A program made the position numbers and the translations under genes. Under the pieces are notes generated by a model. It searched no databases and was not told where the DNA came from. It saw only the letters and a list, made by a program, of their open reading frames with translations. Source: an uncultured Pseudomonas sp. (GTDB lineage Bacteria > Pseudomonadota > Gammaproteobacteria > Pseudomonadales > Pseudomonadaceae). Taken from it: a stretch of 64,000 nt of DNA. The stretch spans positions 1 to 64,000 of the forward strand of contig CALTWF010000008.1 of assembly GCA_943912755.1 (NCBI GenBank), in the 5' to 3' direction. Shown piece after piece: positions 63,957-64,000 of the stretch (its first letter is position 1; each line of letters begins with the position of its first letter).

Positions 63957-64000
63957 ATGATCAATTTCCGCCTGATCCGTCACCTGTGGCTGTTTCTCGC
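63957..64000 (+). CDS. N-terminus of a LysR-family regulator (partial)
   Basis: Fifteen codons (MINFRLIRHLWLFLA) are present before the window ends. The start resembles the winged-helix opening of LysR proteins that act on aromatic or hydroxy-acid catabolism. It is divergent from the RraA-like pair, so it is likely their activator. The family call rests on a short piece and position. Confidence 0.6.
   Translation, partial: MINFRLIRHLWLFL

Overview
The window looks like a chromosomal segment of a fluorescent Pseudomonas (P. fluorescens/P. putida type). The signs are high GC, two OprD-type porins, REPIN-like palindromes built on TGTGGGAGCGGG, a bphO-bphP pair, a FecI-FecR-TonB receptor set, hpaBC-hpaA, and A-rich AANAANAA motifs (Crc/Hfq type) beside start codons. 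No phage, plasmid, IS element or CRISPR array was seen. Most of the content is accessory catabolism, each block with its own regulator.

Layout. 1-9.8 kb: an acid-catabolism locus with two OprD porins, a CitMHS carrier, an SMP-30 lactonase, an HMG-CoA-lyase-type enzyme, a class III CoA-transferase, an MFS carrier and an IclR regulator. 9.8-13.8 kb: an AbrB-type exporter with a divergent LysR, then an AEC carrier with a divergent LysR. 13.8-15.6 kb: a BI-1/YccA membrane protein, tRNA-Ser(TGA) and a small lipoprotein. 15.8-25.5 kb: a guanidine-I (ykkC) riboswitch followed by an ABC transporter, two DUF1989 proteins, a urea/guanidine carboxylase and allophanate hydrolase. This reads as a guanidine nitrogen-assimilation operon. 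25.5-30.6 kb: a decayed LysR fragment, dipZ with a secreted alpha/beta hydrolase, and a divergent two-component system. 30.6-42.1 kb: an AT-rich, strand-skewed leader and a two-partner secretion pair with a 2814-residue exoprotein.

42.1-45.1 kb: heme oxygenase and bacteriophytochrome. 45.2-45.9 kb: an orphan protein with deaminase-like motifs. 46.0-50.2 kb: a Fur-box-linked ECF sigma factor, anti-sigma factor and siderophore receptor. 50.3-56.9 kb: a sugar-diacid (galactarate-like) operon with a divergent LysR. 57.1-58.6 kb: ogt and a YghU-type glutathione transferase. 58.7-61.9 kb: hpaC, hpaB and hpaA for 4-hydroxyphenylacetate hydroxylation. 62.0-62.5 kb: a decayed YhaV toxin behind an intact small gene. 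62.5-64 kb: two coupled RraA-like aldolase paralogues with a divergent LysR cut by the window edge.

The items most worth a second look are: the guanidine operon with a possible ribosome-site-sequestering riboswitch and an unannotated 31-codon ORF; the helical, hydrophobic-hairpin insertion inside the TPS exoprotein; the orphan deaminase-like protein; the toxin-deleted toxin-antitoxin remnant; and the sugar-diacid operon whose middle step appears to be filled by a GguC/AraD1 protein.
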